This document shows, in pieces, positions 63,773 through 64,000 of a DNA stretch of 64,000 nucleotides. Below the pieces are notes generated by a model that was given only the letters and a program-made list of their open reading frames with translations, did not search any database and was not told the DNA's origin. The stretch is from Pampus argenteus. Lineage: Eukaryota; Chordata; Actinopteri; Scombriformes; Stromateidae. Both the position numbers and the translations under genes were made by a program. Within the stretch, counting starts at the first letter, position 1. Every line of letters begins with the position of its first letter. Location of the stretch: the NCBI GenBank assembly GCA_036937835.1, contig CM072876.1, positions 9,241,501 through 9,305,500 of the forward strand. The letters run 5' to 3'.

Positions 63773-63854
63773 AGCCAACTTGGACAGAAGCCGAGAGACG
63801 GGCACAAAAACAACTCACGTAGTGTTTAAGAAAATATTCAACGCAACGTCGCCT

Positions 63855-63893
63855 TGATCACGCACTGTGATCACGCACTGTGATCACACGCTG
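63855..63893. repeat. 13-bp tandem repeat, three copies
   Basis: TGATCACGCACTG occurs twice exactly (63855-63867, 63868-63880) and once as TGATCACACGCTG (63881-63893). Each copy begins with the palindrome TGATCA. Confidence 0.9.
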
Positions 63894-64000
63894 TACCAGC
63901 TGTGACCGCGGCCTTGCAGTGAGTGAAATAGACTAAGTCACCGCCAGAAGTAAACAACTAAAGTCCTTTCGTGTTTACCAAGTAAAGTCCTCTGCTCCAT

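Larger units (their letters stand above)
63301..64000. promoter_or_regulatory. CpG-rich promoter-like patch at window end
   Basis: I count about 38 CpG dinucleotides in 700 bases, whereas hundreds of bases of desert just upstream (for example 62,220-62,520) have almost none. The patch holds CACGTG (about 63,411), a TATA-like box, a CCAATCA box, a 13-bp tandem repeat and a minus-strand splice donor. CpG retention is typical of germline-unmethylated promoters. By synteny the neighbour should be prox1 on the + strand, so this may be its promoter or 5' UTR. No coding sequence confirms that. Confidence 0.45.

Noticed and set aside
1..64000. CRISPR array, prophage, operon or toxin-antitoxin system
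   Set aside because: The sequence is vertebrate. All regular repeats are microsatellites or transposon remnants, with no spaced palindromic repeats or bacterial gene structure.

Overview
The window is vertebrate nuclear DNA, almost certainly from a percomorph-type teleost fish. It has compact GT-AG introns, very many (CA)n/(GT)n and (GA)n microsatellites, low CpG outside one patch, and several interspersed repeats I recognise from spiny-rayed fish genomes. Nothing looks bacterial, viral or organellar. There is no CRISPR array, tRNA or rRNA.

Layout. Positions 1-8,810 hold the 3' end of one protein-coding gene on the + strand: four coding exons (475-564, 5429-5511, 7208-7303, 7912-8013) and a 3' UTR with a single good poly(A) signal (8780-8785). 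The roughly 123 residues are the C-lobe of a protein kinase domain, with APE, DWWSLG, ERLG and HPFF motifs, ending right after the domain. The match is best to RPS6KC1 (ribosomal protein S6 kinase delta-1, RPK118), an endosomal PX-MIT-kinase protein. The 5' exons for the PX, MIT and kinase N-lobe lie left of the window.

From 8.8 to about 63.3 kb I find no credible coding exon. The many small open frames are microsatellite translations or the S/L/P-rich products of polypyrimidine tracts. This stretch is a gene desert holding interspersed repeats (a foldback MITE at 15.0 kb, a LINE/SINE 3' tail at 23.4 kb, a probable MITE at 39.0 kb, a dispersed repeat at 62.3 kb), dozens of dinucleotide repeats, and low-repeat AT-rich blocks with homeodomain/POU-like motifs. 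In vertebrates the gene after RPS6KC1 in the same orientation is PROX1, separated by a regulatory desert, so these blocks are candidate prox1 long-range enhancers. That is inference from synteny; I cannot run an alignment.

The last ~700 bases (63.3-64.0 kb) are clearly CpG-richer than the desert. They carry a TATA-like box, a CCAAT box, a three-copy 13-bp tandem repeat containing TGATCA, and a consensus splice donor on the minus strand. This may be a promoter, possibly divergent, for the next gene (prox1 expected) and an antisense RNA. No prox1 coding sequence is inside the window. I found no convincing novel biological system. The most useful leads are the terminal promoter-like patch and the candidate conserved noncoding blocks.
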